A DNA stretch of 64,000 nt. Source: Cellulomonas sp. P24 (GTDB lineage: Bacteria > Actinomycetota > Actinomycetes > Actinomycetales > Cellulomonadaceae). The notes beneath the pieces are model-generated. The model was not told the origin of the DNA. It made no database searches and worked only from the letters and a program-made list of their open reading frames with translations. A program made the position numbers and the translations under genes. Within the stretch, counting starts at the first letter, position 1, and each line of letters starts with the position of its first letter. The DNA lies in contig NZ_JAJDFX010000002.1 of NCBI RefSeq assembly GCF_024704385.1, positions 1,054,001 to 1,118,000 of the forward strand, given 5' to 3'. This document shows, in pieces, positions 26,864-35,485 of this stretch.

Positions 26864-28291
26864 ATGGTGCCCTCCCCTCCCCGCGCCGTCGGGTCCCCCG
26901 CTGCCGGGTCGTCGCACGCCGGTCCGCGCAGCGCGGGTCTGCGCAGAACCGTGTGGCGCAGCGCGGGTCTGCGCAACGCCCGGCTGCGCGACGCCCGGCT
27001 CCACGACGGCGCGGACGTCGGCCTGGGGATCGTCCTTGCGGTCGGTGCCGCGACGCGGGCCACGGTCGACGGAGCACCCTGGCTGCTCGCCACCGGCGCC
27101 GCGGTCGCGTGCGTCGCCCTCGTGGCCCGGCGTCGGTGGCCCGTGCCGGTGCTGGTCCTCCTGGTCGTCACCGCTGGGGGCGCCGCGCTGATCGGGCACC
27201 CGCTCGCGGCGCTGTTCGTCGCGGCGGAGATCGGCCTGTACACCGTGGCCGTCCGCACGCCCCGTACCGGGACCCTGCTCGCCGCGGCACTCACCGGTGC
27301 GGCGCTCTTCCTGTCCCTGCGCGCTGTCACGGCCGGCTCGCCGACCGAACCCGCGTCGCTCATCGTCGTCGTCTGGACGGCTCTCGCCGCCGCCGTGGGC
27401 GATGCGGTCCGCAACCATCGCGCGTACGTGACGGCCCTCGCGGAACGCGCCCACCGTGCGGAGGAGACCCGTGACGCCGTCGCGCGTGCGCGGGTCACCG
27501 AGGAGCGCGTCCGGATCGCGCGCGAGCTGCACGACGTCGTCGCGCACCAGCTCGCCGTCATCAGCGTGCACGCGGGCCTCGCCGCACGGAGCGTGCGCAC
27601 CTCCCCCGACCAGGCCGAGGGGTCCCTCGCCCACGTGCAGGACGCCGCACGGACCGCCCTCGACGAGCTGGGCGCCGTCCTGCGGGTCCTGCGGACCGGC
27701 CCCTCGGGAGACGACCTCAGCGGCGACCCGGGCGGCGAGCCACCCGCGCCGGGGATGGCGGACGTCGACTCCCTGCTCCGGTCGTTCACCGAGATCGGGC
27801 TGGCGGTGCGGACCAGCGTGACCGGTCGACCGGTCGCTCTCGACGCGGCCTGCGACCTCACCGCGTATCGCGTGCTGCAGGAGGCGCTGACGAACGCGCA
27901 CAAGCACGGCGCGGACGGCACCACGCTCGTACGGATCGATCATCGGGCCGACGGGCTCGACCTCGTCGTCTCGAACCCCTCCACCTGGCCGACGACCGCG
28001 CCCCTCCCCGGGATCCCCGGGACCGGCAACGGGCTCCTCGGCATGCGGGAGCGGGTGGAGTCGCTCGGCGGCCGACTCACGACGCAGTCGGACCGCGACG
28101 GGACGTTCCGGCTCGAGGCGCACATCCCGACGACACCGACGGCCGGACCAGCTCCGGAACCGACACCGACACCGGCACACGGCACGACCACCGGGCCCGC
28201 AGCCGTCGATCCGAGCCCGGACCTGCCCAGGTCCCTTCCGGGCGGTACCGCTCCCGATGGCGCTGCCGGGTCGACCGGGGCCGACCGATGA
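26864..28291 (+). CDS. Sensor histidine kinase (NarL-partner type)
   Basis: A 475-residue kinase. The first 50 residues are a basic repetitive stretch, followed by five to six membrane segments without a large external domain. The HisKA_3 box is 'RVRIARELHDVVAHQLAVIS' with the phosphorylated His near residue 227. The ATPase domain shows 'EALTNAHKHG' and 'GNGLLGMRERVESLGGRL'. A disordered Pro/Thr tail follows. The stop overlaps the start of the response regulator as ATGA. Confidence 0.92.
   Translation: MVPSPPRAVGSPAAGSSHAGPRSAGLRRTVWRSAGLRNARLRDARLHDGADVGLGIVLAVGAATRATVDGAPWLLATGAAVACVALVARRRWPVPVLVLLVVTAGGAALIGHPLAALFVAAEIGLYTVAVRTPRTGTLLAAALTGAALFLSLRAVTAGSPTEPASLIVVVWTALAAAVGDAVRNHRAYVTALAERAHRAEETRDAVARARVTEERVRIARELHDVVAHQLAVISVHAGLAARSVRTSPDQAEGSLAHVQDAARTALDELGAVLRVLRTGPSGDDLSGDPGGEPPAPGMADVDSLLRSFTEIGLAVRTSVTGRPVALDAACDLTAYRVLQEALTNAHKHGADGTTLVRIDHRADGLDLVVSNPSTWPTTAPLPGIPGTGNGLLGMRERVESLGGRLTTQSDRDGTFRLEAHIPTTPTAGPAPEPTPTPAHGTTTGPAAVDPSPDLPRSLPGGTAPDGAAGSTGADR
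26926..26975. repeat. 20-base direct repeat inside the histidine kinase gene
   Basis: GCGCAGCGCGGGTCTGCGCA occurs at 26926-26945 and again at 26956-26975, a 30-base (10-codon) period. Weaker copies follow. The repeats encode arginine-rich R-S-A-G-L-R units in the cytoplasmic N-terminus of the kinase. Confidence 0.8.
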
Positions 28292-28962
28292 TCCGCGTCG
28301 TGGTCGCGGACGACCAGGCGCTCATCCGGGCGGGGCTGCGCGGCATCCTCGAGGGCGAGGCCGACGTCGAGGTCGTCGCCGAGGCCGCCGACGGCCGCGA
28401 GGCGGTCGAGGCCGCTCGCCGCACCGGCGCGGACGTCGTGCTGATGGACCTCCGGATGCCCGGCGTCGACGGCATCGACGCGACGCGCCTGATCCGCGCC
28501 GATGCCGCTCTCGCGCACGTCCGGGTCCTGGTGCTCACGACCTTCGAGACCGACGACTACGTCGACCGCGCCCTGACGGCCGGGGCCGACGGCTTCCTCG
28601 GGAAGGGGGCCGAGCCCCGCGAGCTCGTCGACGCCGTCCGGGTCGTGGCGCAGGGCGGCTCGTCGCTCTCGTCGCGTGCGGCCCGCGGACTGATCGACCG
28701 GCTCCGGGCCTCGGCACCTCCTTCCCGCGGGGCGGACGACACGGCCGCGCGTGCCCTGGTCGCACGGCTCACCGACCGCGAGCGCGACGTGCTCCGGCGG
28801 GTCGCGTCGGGTGCGTCGAACGAGGAGATCGCCGCCGCGCTCGTCCTGTCCCCGCTGACCGTCAAGACCCACGTCAACCGGGCCATGACGAAGGTCGGTG
28901 CCCACGATCGGGCACAGCTCGTGGTCCTCGCGTACGAGGCCGGGCTACTGCCGCTGCAGTAG
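28288..28962 (+). CDS. LuxR/NarL-family response regulator
   Basis: A 224-residue two-component regulator. The receiver domain has the acidic pair 'VVADDQ', the phosphoacceptor in 'VLMDLRMPGVDG' (Asp near residue 54), 'L-T-T-F' and a Lys in 'FLGKGAEP'. The C-terminal LuxR helix-turn-helix is 'LTDRERDVLRRVASGASNEE' with 'T-V-K-T-H-V-N'. It is paired with the overlapping kinase gene and probably controls the ABC transporter immediately downstream. Confidence 0.94.
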   Translation: MIRVVVADDQALIRAGLRGILEGEADVEVVAEAADGREAVEAARRTGADVVLMDLRMPGVDGIDATRLIRADAALAHVRVLVLTTFETDDYVDRALTAGADGFLGKGAEPRELVDAVRVVAQGGSSLSSRAARGLIDRLRASAPPSRGADDTAARALVARLTDRERDVLRRVASGASNEEIAAALVLSPLTVKTHVNRAMTKVGAHDRAQLVVLAYEAGLLPLQ

Positions 28963-29028
28963 CCGACCCGGGCACGTTCCTGCAGCAGCACGACGACACG
29001 ACGGGGCGTCCCCGGCGAGGGTGGTCCC

Positions 29029-29067
29029 ATGACTCCTTCGCAGCACCGGGGTCGGCGGACGTCATGA
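29029..29067 (+). CDS. Possible 12-residue leader peptide upstream of the ABC transporter
   Basis: An ATG at 29029, preceded by GAGGGTGG, opens 12 codons (MTPSQHRGRRTS) whose TGA overlaps the ABC ATPase start as ATGA. The ATPase itself has only a weak ribosome-binding site, so coupling through this ORF is plausible. The ORF is too short for statistical support. Confidence 0.3.
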   Translation: MTPSQHRGRRTS

Positions 29068-30071
29068 TCGTCGTCGACCAGGTCACCAAGTCCTACGGCG
29101 CCACTCGCGCCGTCAACGCGCTCTCGTTCACCGTCCGGCCCGGCGTCGTCACCGGGTTCCTCGGGCCGAACGGCGCCGGCAAGTCCACCACGATGCGCAT
29201 GATGATGGGGCTCGACAAGCCCGACTCCGGGAGCGTGACGATCGCCGGCAAGGCCTACGTCGACCACACCGCTCCGCTGCACGAGGTCGGGGCGCTGCTC
29301 GAGGCCAAGGCGATCCACCCCGGACGCTCGGCCTACGACCACCTGCTCGCCCTCGCGCTCACGAACGGGATCCCCCGCCGACGGATCGCCGAGGTGCTCG
29401 ACCTCGTCGGCCTGACGAGCGTCGCCCGCAAGCGCGCCGGGGCGTTCTCCCTCGGGATGGGGCAACGCCTCGGCATCGCCGCCGCTCTCCTCGGCGACCC
29501 CGACGTGATCCTGCTCGACGAGCCCGTCAACGGCCTCGACCCCGAGGGGATCCTCTGGATCCGCACGCTCCTGCAGGACCTCGCCGCGGAGGGGCGGACG
29601 GTGTTCGTGTCCTCGCACCTCATCTCCGAGATGGCCCTCACCGCCGAGCACCTCGTCGTCGTCGGCCGCGGGCGGCTCATCGCCGACACCTCGGTCGACG
29701 AGCTCCGCCGCACCGTCGCCGGGGCCAGCGTCCACGTCCGCGCCCCAGAGGCCGCCCGGCTCGGCCACCTGCTCGTCGACGACGGCGTCACCGTGACCTC
29801 CGGCCCCGACCCCCAGGAGCTCGACGTCACGGGGCTCGACGCCGCGACGATCGGCGACCGCGCCTTCGCCGCCGGCATCGCCGTGCACGCTCTCGTGCCC
29901 CGTGAGGTCTCGCTCGAGGAGGCGTTCATGCAGCTCACCCACGACTCCGTCGAGTACCAGCCGACCTCGCTCGCCGTGTCCGAGGGCCTCGCCGTGTCCG
30001 AGGGCCCTGCCGTGTCCGAGGGCCTTGCCGTGTCCGAGGGCATCGTCACCACCGAAGGGAAGGCCGCCTGA
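29064..30071 (+). CDS. ABC transporter ATP-binding protein
   Basis: A 335-residue ATPase. Walker A is 'GPNGAGKST' (about residues 36-44), the signature region is 'FSLGMGQRLGIAAALLG' and Walker B is 'VILLDEP', followed by the H-loop in 'SSHLISEM'. The DrrA/CcmA-like C-terminal extension ends in four copies of the six-residue unit LAVSEG. Its stop overlaps the permease ATG (TGATG). With the permease it probably forms an exporter under control of the adjacent two-component system. Confidence 0.93.
   Translation: MIVVDQVTKSYGATRAVNALSFTVRPGVVTGFLGPNGAGKSTTMRMMMGLDKPDSGSVTIAGKAYVDHTAPLHEVGALLEAKAIHPGRSAYDHLLALALTNGIPRRRIAEVLDLVGLTSVARKRAGAFSLGMGQRLGIAAALLGDPDVILLDEPVNGLDPEGILWIRTLLQDLAAEGRTVFVSSHLISEMALTAEHLVVVGRGRLIADTSVDELRRTVAGASVHVRAPEAARLGHLLVDDGVTVTSGPDPQELDVTGLDAATIGDRAFAAGIAVHALVPREVSLEEAFMQLTHDSVEYQPTSLAVSEGLAVSEGPAVSEGLAVSEGIVTTEGKAA
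29970..30041. repeat. Four 18-base tandem repeats at the 3' end of the ABC ATPase gene
   Basis: Four consecutive 18-base units (CTCGCCGTGTCCGAGGGC and close variants) begin at 29970, 29988, 30006 and 30024. They encode L/P-A-V-S-E-G repeats. Units keep the reading frame, so copy number could vary without disrupting the protein. Confidence 0.9.
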
Positions 30072-30958
30072 TGGCCACCACCACCGTGCTCGACCGACCG
30101 GTGCCCACGGACCCCGTCCGGACCGGCGGCCTGCGCGACCCGCAGGACGTCGCACCCCTGCGCGTGACCGCGTGGCGCGTCATCGCCTCCGAGTGGGTCA
30201 AGTTCCGCAGCCTCCGCTCGACCGTCGTGACCATCGCCGTCGCCCTTGTCATCATCATCGGGTTCGGTGCGCTCGCGGCCGGGGTGGTGTCCGGCGACCT
30301 CACCCGGCCCACGGGCCCGGGCGGCGGCGGTGGCGGTGGCGGCGCGTTCGCCTCGAACCCGACCGCGGTCAGCCTCGCCGGGATGACGCTCGCCCAGATC
30401 ATCGTCGGGATCCTCGGCGTCCTCGCGATCACCAGCGAGTACTCGTCGGGCATGATCCGCGCGACGCTCGCCGCCGTCCCCCGGCGCCTCCCGGTGCTGT
30501 GGGCGAAGGTGCTCGTGATCGGGGTGTCGACGTTCGTCGTCGCGGTGCCCGCGTCGTTCGGCGCGTTCGCCCTCGGCCAGGCGATCCTCGGGTCGGGGCA
30601 CAACGTCACGCTGTCCGACCCGGGCGTGCTCCGCGCAGTGCTCGGCTCAGCCGCCTACCTTGCCGCGATCGCCCTGCTCGGCCTCGGCCTCGGCGCACTG
30701 CTGCGGCACACGGCTGGCGCGATCGGCGCCCTGTTCGGCATCCTCATGGTCGCCCCGGGCCTGCTGCCGCTGGTGCTGCCGAGCGGCTGGGTCGACTCGA
30801 TCGTGCCGTACCTGCCGTCGAACGCCGGCGACTCGTTCACGGCGGTCGTCCCGAAGAGCGGGATGCTCTCGGCGGGGAACGGGGCGTGGGTGCTCGCCGC
30901 CTGGCTGGTGGTGCTGCTCGGGACCTCGGCAGTCCTGCTGCGTCGACGGGACGCCTGA
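30071..30958 (+). CDS. ABC transporter permease (ABC-2 type)
   Basis: A 295-residue membrane protein with about six hydrophobic segments. After a polar N-terminus, 'A-S-E-W-V-K-F-R-S-L-R-S-T' is the amphipathic entry typical of actinobacterial ABC-2 permeases. A Gly-rich extracellular loop lies near residue 80-92, and 'SEYSSGMIRATLAAVPRR' is a common block of this group. It is translationally coupled to the ATPase. The substrate is unknown. Confidence 0.92.
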   Translation: MATTTVLDRPVPTDPVRTGGLRDPQDVAPLRVTAWRVIASEWVKFRSLRSTVVTIAVALVIIIGFGALAAGVVSGDLTRPTGPGGGGGGGGAFASNPTAVSLAGMTLAQIIVGILGVLAITSEYSSGMIRATLAAVPRRLPVLWAKVLVIGVSTFVVAVPASFGAFALGQAILGSGHNVTLSDPGVLRAVLGSAAYLAAIALLGLGLGALLRHTAGAIGALFGILMVAPGLLPLVLPSGWVDSIVPYLPSNAGDSFTAVVPKSGMLSAGNGAWVLAAWLVVLLGTSAVLLRRRDA

Positions 30959-31116
30959 CCGCGGGCCGTCGCCGCAGCGGGCAGCAGCGGGCAGCACCGA
31001 CCAGCGGGACCATCGACCCGGTTCACCTCAACTTCACCCTCGTGGCCTCTCGGCGGGGACACGATCGACGGACAGCCCACGCACAGCAGGGCAAACCACC
31101 TGGTAGAACGGTTTCC

Positions 31117-31989
31117 ATGCCTTCGTCCGCCCCGCCGGCCCGCTCGCGCGCCGGTCGCGCCGTGCAGCGGGTGCGGTGGGTGCGACCAGGTCGACGGAGC
31201 ACCGACGGCCGTCCCGCGTGGTGGTACGAGCTCGGCTTCCTCGGCGGGCTGTACCTGCTGTACTCGCTGATCCGCAACGCCGCCCCGACCAGGACGGCCC
31301 TGGCCGAGCAGAACGCGGCCTCGGTGATGCACCTGGAGCGGATCCTCTCGCTGGACATCGAGCAGCGCGCGAACGCCTTCGCCGCCTCGGTGCACCCGCT
31401 CGTCGTGGGGGCGAACTACTACTACTCGACGCTGCACTTCATCGTGACCGGCACGGTGCTCGTCTGGGTCTACGTGGCGCGGCCGCGACAGTACCGCCGG
31501 GTGCGCAGCGTGCTGCTCGGCATGACCCTCCTCGCCCTCGCGGGGTACTGGCTGTTCCCGCTCGCACCACCTCGCCTGACGACCGGGTACGGGTTCATCG
31601 ACACCGTCCGGGTGTTCGGGGTGTGGGGCGCGACGGGGTCGGAACCGGTCGTGAGCGTCTCGAACCAGTACGCGGCGATGCCATCGATGCACGTCGGGTG
31701 GGCGCTGTGGGCCGGTCTCACCCTCGCCGTCCTGGCCCGACGACGCCTCGTCCGGGTGCTGGGTGCGTTGTACCCGGTGCTGACGTTCGTCGTCGTCGTG
31801 CTGACCGCGAACCACTTCGTGCTCGATGCGGTCGGCGCCGTGCTCGTGTTCGCGGTCGCCGCCGGTGCGGTGCAGCTCGCGTCACCGGAACGTGCGGGTC
31901 TCTCACGGGCCGTACACCCCGACGACGCCCTCGCCACCGACGACGGCCTCGCCACCGGGACGGACCGATCGGTCGACCAGCGCGCCTGA
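31117..31989 (+). CDS. PAP2-superfamily membrane phosphatase or transferase
   Basis: A 290-residue protein with about six membrane segments. The PAP2_3-type active-site blocks are 'AAMPSMHVGWALW' (near residue 190) and 'TANHFVLDAVGAV' (near 231), which supply the catalytic histidines. Proteins of this type act on lipid phosphates or transfer phospho-inositol head groups. The ATG at 31117 follows a region with no clear SD. It is not obviously linked to its neighbours. Confidence 0.87.
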   Translation: MPSSAPPARSRAGRAVQRVRWVRPGRRSTDGRPAWWYELGFLGGLYLLYSLIRNAAPTRTALAEQNAASVMHLERILSLDIEQRANAFAASVHPLVVGANYYYSTLHFIVTGTVLVWVYVARPRQYRRVRSVLLGMTLLALAGYWLFPLAPPRLTTGYGFIDTVRVFGVWGATGSEPVVSVSNQYAAMPSMHVGWALWAGLTLAVLARRRLVRVLGALYPVLTFVVVVLTANHFVLDAVGAVLVFAVAAGAVQLASPERAGLSRAVHPDDALATDDGLATGTDRSVDQRA

Positions 31990-32072
31990 CCTGACCAGCG
32001 CACCTGATACGACCGGCGCACCCGGTGCGACCGCCGCGACTGCTGCGACGTGCCCGCGGCGCGCGGCCGCGC

Positions 32073-34316
32073 TCAGGCCACGTGGCCGAACCGGTGGCGC
32101 GTCCGGCTGACCGCCTGCTCCCGCAGGACGGTGAGGAGCTCGCGCCGCCCGCTCGCGAGGACGGGCTGGTCGAGCACCGTCACCTCGCCGGTGCGCTCGC
32201 GCGCCGCCTCTCGCAGCCCGGGTGCATCGCCGACCACCCGGACACGACCGGTGACGTGCCCGGCGCGCACGCGTGCAGCGAACGCCGCGTCGTCCTCGTC
32301 CGTCACCCGACTGACCGTCACAGGGACACCGGCACGTCGCGCGGCCGCGAGCACCCGGGCCTCGTCGCGCGGCCGTGCACCGGCACCGACCCGGAGGGTG
32401 AGGTGCGGGACCGGACGGTAGCGGAAGACGTTCGACTCGACCGCCAGCGCGCTCGGGTCGTGCTCGATCCCGAGCTCGTCGGACCAGCAGCGGGCGTCGT
32501 CCGCCTCCGCCCAGGCGAGCCACGCGTCGTCGTCCTCGGGGACGTCCGGGGCGTCGGACCACGAACCGAGCTCGGCGACGTAGTTCGGGCCACCCGCCTT
32601 GGCACCGGGTCCGACGCTCGAGGCCTTCCAGCCGCCGAACGGCTGCCGGTTCACGATCGCCCCGGTGATGTGACGGTTCACGTAGGCGTTGCCGACCTCG
32701 ACGTGCTCGAGCCAGTAGTCGATCTCCGTCTCGTCGAGCGCATGGATCCCACCGGTGAGCCCGAACGCGACGGCGTTCTGCAGCGCGACGGCCTGCGCGA
32801 GCGTCGTCGCACGCATCACGCCGAGCACCGGGCCGAACACCTCGGTCAGGTGGAGGAACGAGCCCGGTGCGATCCCGTCCTTCACCCCCGGGGTCCACAG
32901 CCGGCCGGCGTCGTCGAGCCGACGCGGCCGGACCCACCACGTCTCACCGGGCTCGAGGGTCGTGAGGGCGCGCAGCAGCTTGCCGGTCGCCGGTTCGGTC
33001 AGCGGGCCCATCGCCGTCGCGAGGTCCGTCGCCGGCCCGACGTGCAGCGACTCGACCGCGTCGACCAGCTGGCGCCGGAGGCGGTCCGAGCTCCCGGCGG
33101 ATCCGACGAGGATCAGCAGCGAGGCGGCGGAGCACTTCTGCCCCGCGTGCCCGAACGCGGAGCGCACGACGTCCGCGACCGCGAGGTCGACGTCCGCGGA
33201 CGGGGTGACGATCACGGCGTTCTTGCCCGACGTCTCCGCGAGCACCTCGAGGTCCGCCCGCCATGAGGAGAACAGCGCAGCGGTCTCGATCGACCCGGTC
33301 AGCACGACGCGGGCGACGTCCGGGTGGGTTACCAGGCGACGGCCCACCTCCCCCTCCGGAGAGAGCAGCACCTGGAGCACATCACGGGGGATCCCCAGGT
33401 CGTCGAGCGCCCGGTGGATCGCACCGGCGGCCACCTGCATGCACCGAGGCGTGGGCGGGGCAGGCTTGACCAGCACCGGCGAGCCCGCGACCAGGGCGGA
33501 GAGCACCGAACCGACCGGGATCGCGACCGGGAAGTTCCACGGTGGCGTGACGACGGTGACCCCGTCCGGCCGGTAGCGCGCGCCGGGGACGGCACCGTCC
33601 GCGAGCAGCTCCGCGCGGTCCGCGTAGTAGTGCGCGAAGTCGACGGCCTCGCTGACCTCGGGGTCCGCCTCGGCGATCGTCTTGCCGGCCTCCTGGACCA
33701 TCGTCGCGACGAGGTCGCCCCGCGCGTTCTCGAGGTGGAACGCCGCGCGGCGGAGCACCTGCGCGCGGAGCGCGGGCGTCGCACCGGACCAGGTCGCCCG
33801 CTGCGCCACTGCGCGCGCCATCGCAGCGTCGACGTCCGCCGTCGTCACGATCCGCACGGCCTCCGGCGTCGGGACGTCCCGCACCAGCAGCCCCGCCGCC
33901 CATTCCCGGGAGGCCGCGACGGCGGGATCGGTGTCGACGGCGTTGCGGAACGGCTCGCCGGCGTGCACGGCGACCGGCTCCGGGCGGGGACCGCGCTGCG
34001 GGGGCGTCGTGGGGTCGAGGCTGTCACGCACCGAGTCGAGGAAGGCGCGGCGCTGCCCGGCCAGGCCGGTCGGCCCCGCCTGCGCCGCCAGACCGGCCGA
34101 TGCGCTCGCGTCGTGGGACGCGAACATGGCGTGCAGGTAGTTCTGCGGCGCCGCGTTCTCCTCGAGCCGCCGGATCAGGTAGGAGATCGCGACGTCGAAG
34201 TCGGTGCGGGCCACCACGGGCGTGTAGAGCAGCACGCGCCCGACGACGTCGCGCACCGCGCGGGCCTGCGCCGGCGCCATGCCCTGCAGCATCTCGATGT
34301 CGAGGGCGTCGGTCAC
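32073..34316 (-). CDS. putA: PutA C-terminal part: L-glutamate-gamma-semialdehyde (P5C) dehydrogenase
   Basis: A 747-residue ORF. Its first 60 residues are not aldehyde dehydrogenase but the end of the proline dehydrogenase barrel ('MLQGMAPAQA', 'YTPVV', 'YLIRRLEENAAP'). The P5C dehydrogenase domain follows with 'TPPWNFPVAIPVG', 'LAETSGKNAVI' and the catalytic Cys in 'FGHAGQKCSAASLL'. A C-terminal domain typical of actinobacterial PutA ends the protein. The GTG at 34316 overlaps the upstream stop as GTGA. One extra G in the run at 34316-34320 would fuse both ORFs into a standard PutA of about 1107 residues. Confidence 0.85.
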   Translation of the reverse strand: MTDALDIEMLQGMAPAQARAVRDVVGRVLLYTPVVARTDFDVAISYLIRRLEENAAPQNYLHAMFASHDASASAGLAAQAGPTGLAGQRRAFLDSVRDSLDPTTPPQRGPRPEPVAVHAGEPFRNAVDTDPAVAASREWAAGLLVRDVPTPEAVRIVTTADVDAAMARAVAQRATWSGATPALRAQVLRRAAFHLENARGDLVATMVQEAGKTIAEADPEVSEAVDFAHYYADRAELLADGAVPGARYRPDGVTVVTPPWNFPVAIPVGSVLSALVAGSPVLVKPAPPTPRCMQVAAGAIHRALDDLGIPRDVLQVLLSPEGEVGRRLVTHPDVARVVLTGSIETAALFSSWRADLEVLAETSGKNAVIVTPSADVDLAVADVVRSAFGHAGQKCSAASLLILVGSAGSSDRLRRQLVDAVESLHVGPATDLATAMGPLTEPATGKLLRALTTLEPGETWWVRPRRLDDAGRLWTPGVKDGIAPGSFLHLTEVFGPVLGVMRATTLAQAVALQNAVAFGLTGGIHALDETEIDYWLEHVEVGNAYVNRHITGAIVNRQPFGGWKASSVGPGAKAGGPNYVAELGSWSDAPDVPEDDDAWLAWAEADDARCWSDELGIEHDPSALAVESNVFRYRPVPHLTLRVGAGARPRDEARVLAAARRAGVPVTVSRVTDEDDAAFAARVRAGHVTGRVRVVGDAPGLREAARERTGEVTVLDQPVLASGRRELLTVLREQAVSRTRHRFGHVA

Positions 34317-35392
34317 CCCCGCTCGGCCGCGAGCAGGTGCGCGTACGCGACGTGGAACAGGTTGTGGCTCGCGACGCCGACCCGGACGTCGGACGTGCGC
34401 TCGGGACGGAGCGCACGGTCCACGAGCCGCACGAAGTTCGCATCCACCTCGGGCTTGGTCCGGTACGGCGCCTGCTCCCAGCCGTGCAGCTCCGCCTCGA
34501 CCTTCTCCATCGCGAGGTTCGCCCCCTTGACGAGGCGGACCTTGATCCGTGCGCCACCGGCGGCGCGTCGCCGGGCCGCGATCTCGGTCAGCTCGTCGAG
34601 GGCGGCCACGGCGTCGGGCAGGTACGCCTGCAGCACGATCCCCGCCTCGACGTGCAGCAGCTCCGGGTCCATCAGCAGCTGCTCGAAGACCTGCACCGTG
34701 AGCGCCAGGTCGCGGTACTCCTCCATGTCGAGGTTGAGGAACGTGCCGTGGTGGGCGGCTGCCACGTACAACGGTCGCAGCCGGGCGACCACGCGCTCCC
34801 GGCTGCCTGCGGTGTCCCACGTCGACAGCTGGCTGGCGACGGCCGAGACCTTGATCGACACGTAGTCGACGTCGGGGCGCTCGACGAGGGCGCGGACGCG
34901 CGCGAGCCGGCTCCCGGCCTCCGTCTCACCGAGGACGGCCTCACCCAGCAGGTTGAGGTTGAGCCGGAAGCCCTCGGCCCGCGCCTTCGCGATGTGCGCA
35001 CCCAACCCCGCGCCGGCGTCAGCCACCAGGTGACCCACGAGCTGACGCAGCCGGATGCGGGCGGCCGGGACCACGAGGCGCGGCAGGGCCGGGGCGAACG
35101 CCGCTCCGAGCGTGAGCAGCGCCCGGTCGAGCGGCCCGAGGAAGCTCCCGGCCGCCCCCGTGTACCGCGTCAGCCCGGCGAGCTCACGCGCGGCGACGTG
35201 CACGTCCTCGGGCCGGGCGACCCGGTCGACGAACCTGACCGCGAGCGCGAGCCCGTCGGGGTCGGAGACGAGCGCGGCGAGCCGCCCGGTGGTCCGCTTC
35301 TCCTGGGGCGTCTCCCCCGCGGTCGTGGCCTCGACCCAACGGTCGGCCAGGTCGAGCGCGGACTCGGTCAGGGTGCGGGTGCTGGTCGACAT
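34313..35392 (-). CDS. putA: PutA N-terminal part: proline dehydrogenase, truncated barrel
   Basis: A 359-residue flavoenzyme part that oxidises proline to pyrroline-5-carboxylate. It contains 'RLNLNLLGEAVLGE', 'DYVSIKVSAVASQL', 'LNLDMEEYRDL', 'VRLVKGANL' and 'GVASHNLFHVAYAHLL'. It stops at 34313 before the last strand and helix of the barrel. The essential substrate-binding 'RRLEEN' motif is in the next ORF. Alone it should be inactive, so either the frames are joined or the sequence has a single-base error. It is divergent from the PAS-AraC regulator. Confidence 0.85.
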   Translation of the reverse strand: MSTSTRTLTESALDLADRWVEATTAGETPQEKRTTGRLAALVSDPDGLALAVRFVDRVARPEDVHVAARELAGLTRYTGAAGSFLGPLDRALLTLGAAFAPALPRLVVPAARIRLRQLVGHLVADAGAGLGAHIAKARAEGFRLNLNLLGEAVLGETEAGSRLARVRALVERPDVDYVSIKVSAVASQLSTWDTAGSRERVVARLRPLYVAAAHHGTFLNLDMEEYRDLALTVQVFEQLLMDPELLHVEAGIVLQAYLPDAVAALDELTEIAARRRAAGGARIKVRLVKGANLAMEKVEAELHGWEQAPYRTKPEVDANFVRLVDRALRPERTSDVRVGVASHNLFHVAYAHLLAAERG

Positions 35393-35428
35393 GGGATCAT
35401 CGTGGCCACGCACCCGCCCCGCCGTCTT

Positions 35429-35472
35429 GTACGAAAAGGCGTCCGATCCCGACGTGGAACCGCCTTGTGTAC
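35429..35472. promoter_or_regulatory. Inverted repeat operator candidate between putA and araC-type gene
   Basis: GTACGAAAAGGCG (35429-35441) and CGCCTTGTGTAC (35461-35472) form an imperfect inverted repeat with half-site centres about three helical turns apart. The right half overlaps TACCCT (35470-35475), a possible -10 box for the regulator gene starting at 35486. This is a candidate site for the AraC-type protein acting on both putA and itself. Confidence 0.5.
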
Positions 35473-35485
35473 CCTGCGCACTGAC

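Noticed and set aside
22041-27077. A very long minus-strand open frame (about 1,680 codons) opposite the CoA-transferase, transporter and ligase genes
   Set aside because: It is antisense to four well-supported genes, is Arg/Asp/Gly/His-rich without any domain, and arises because stop codons are rare opposite GC-rich codons. The same applies to the long frames at 933-2570, 6230-8683, 40774-42777 and 49142-50464.
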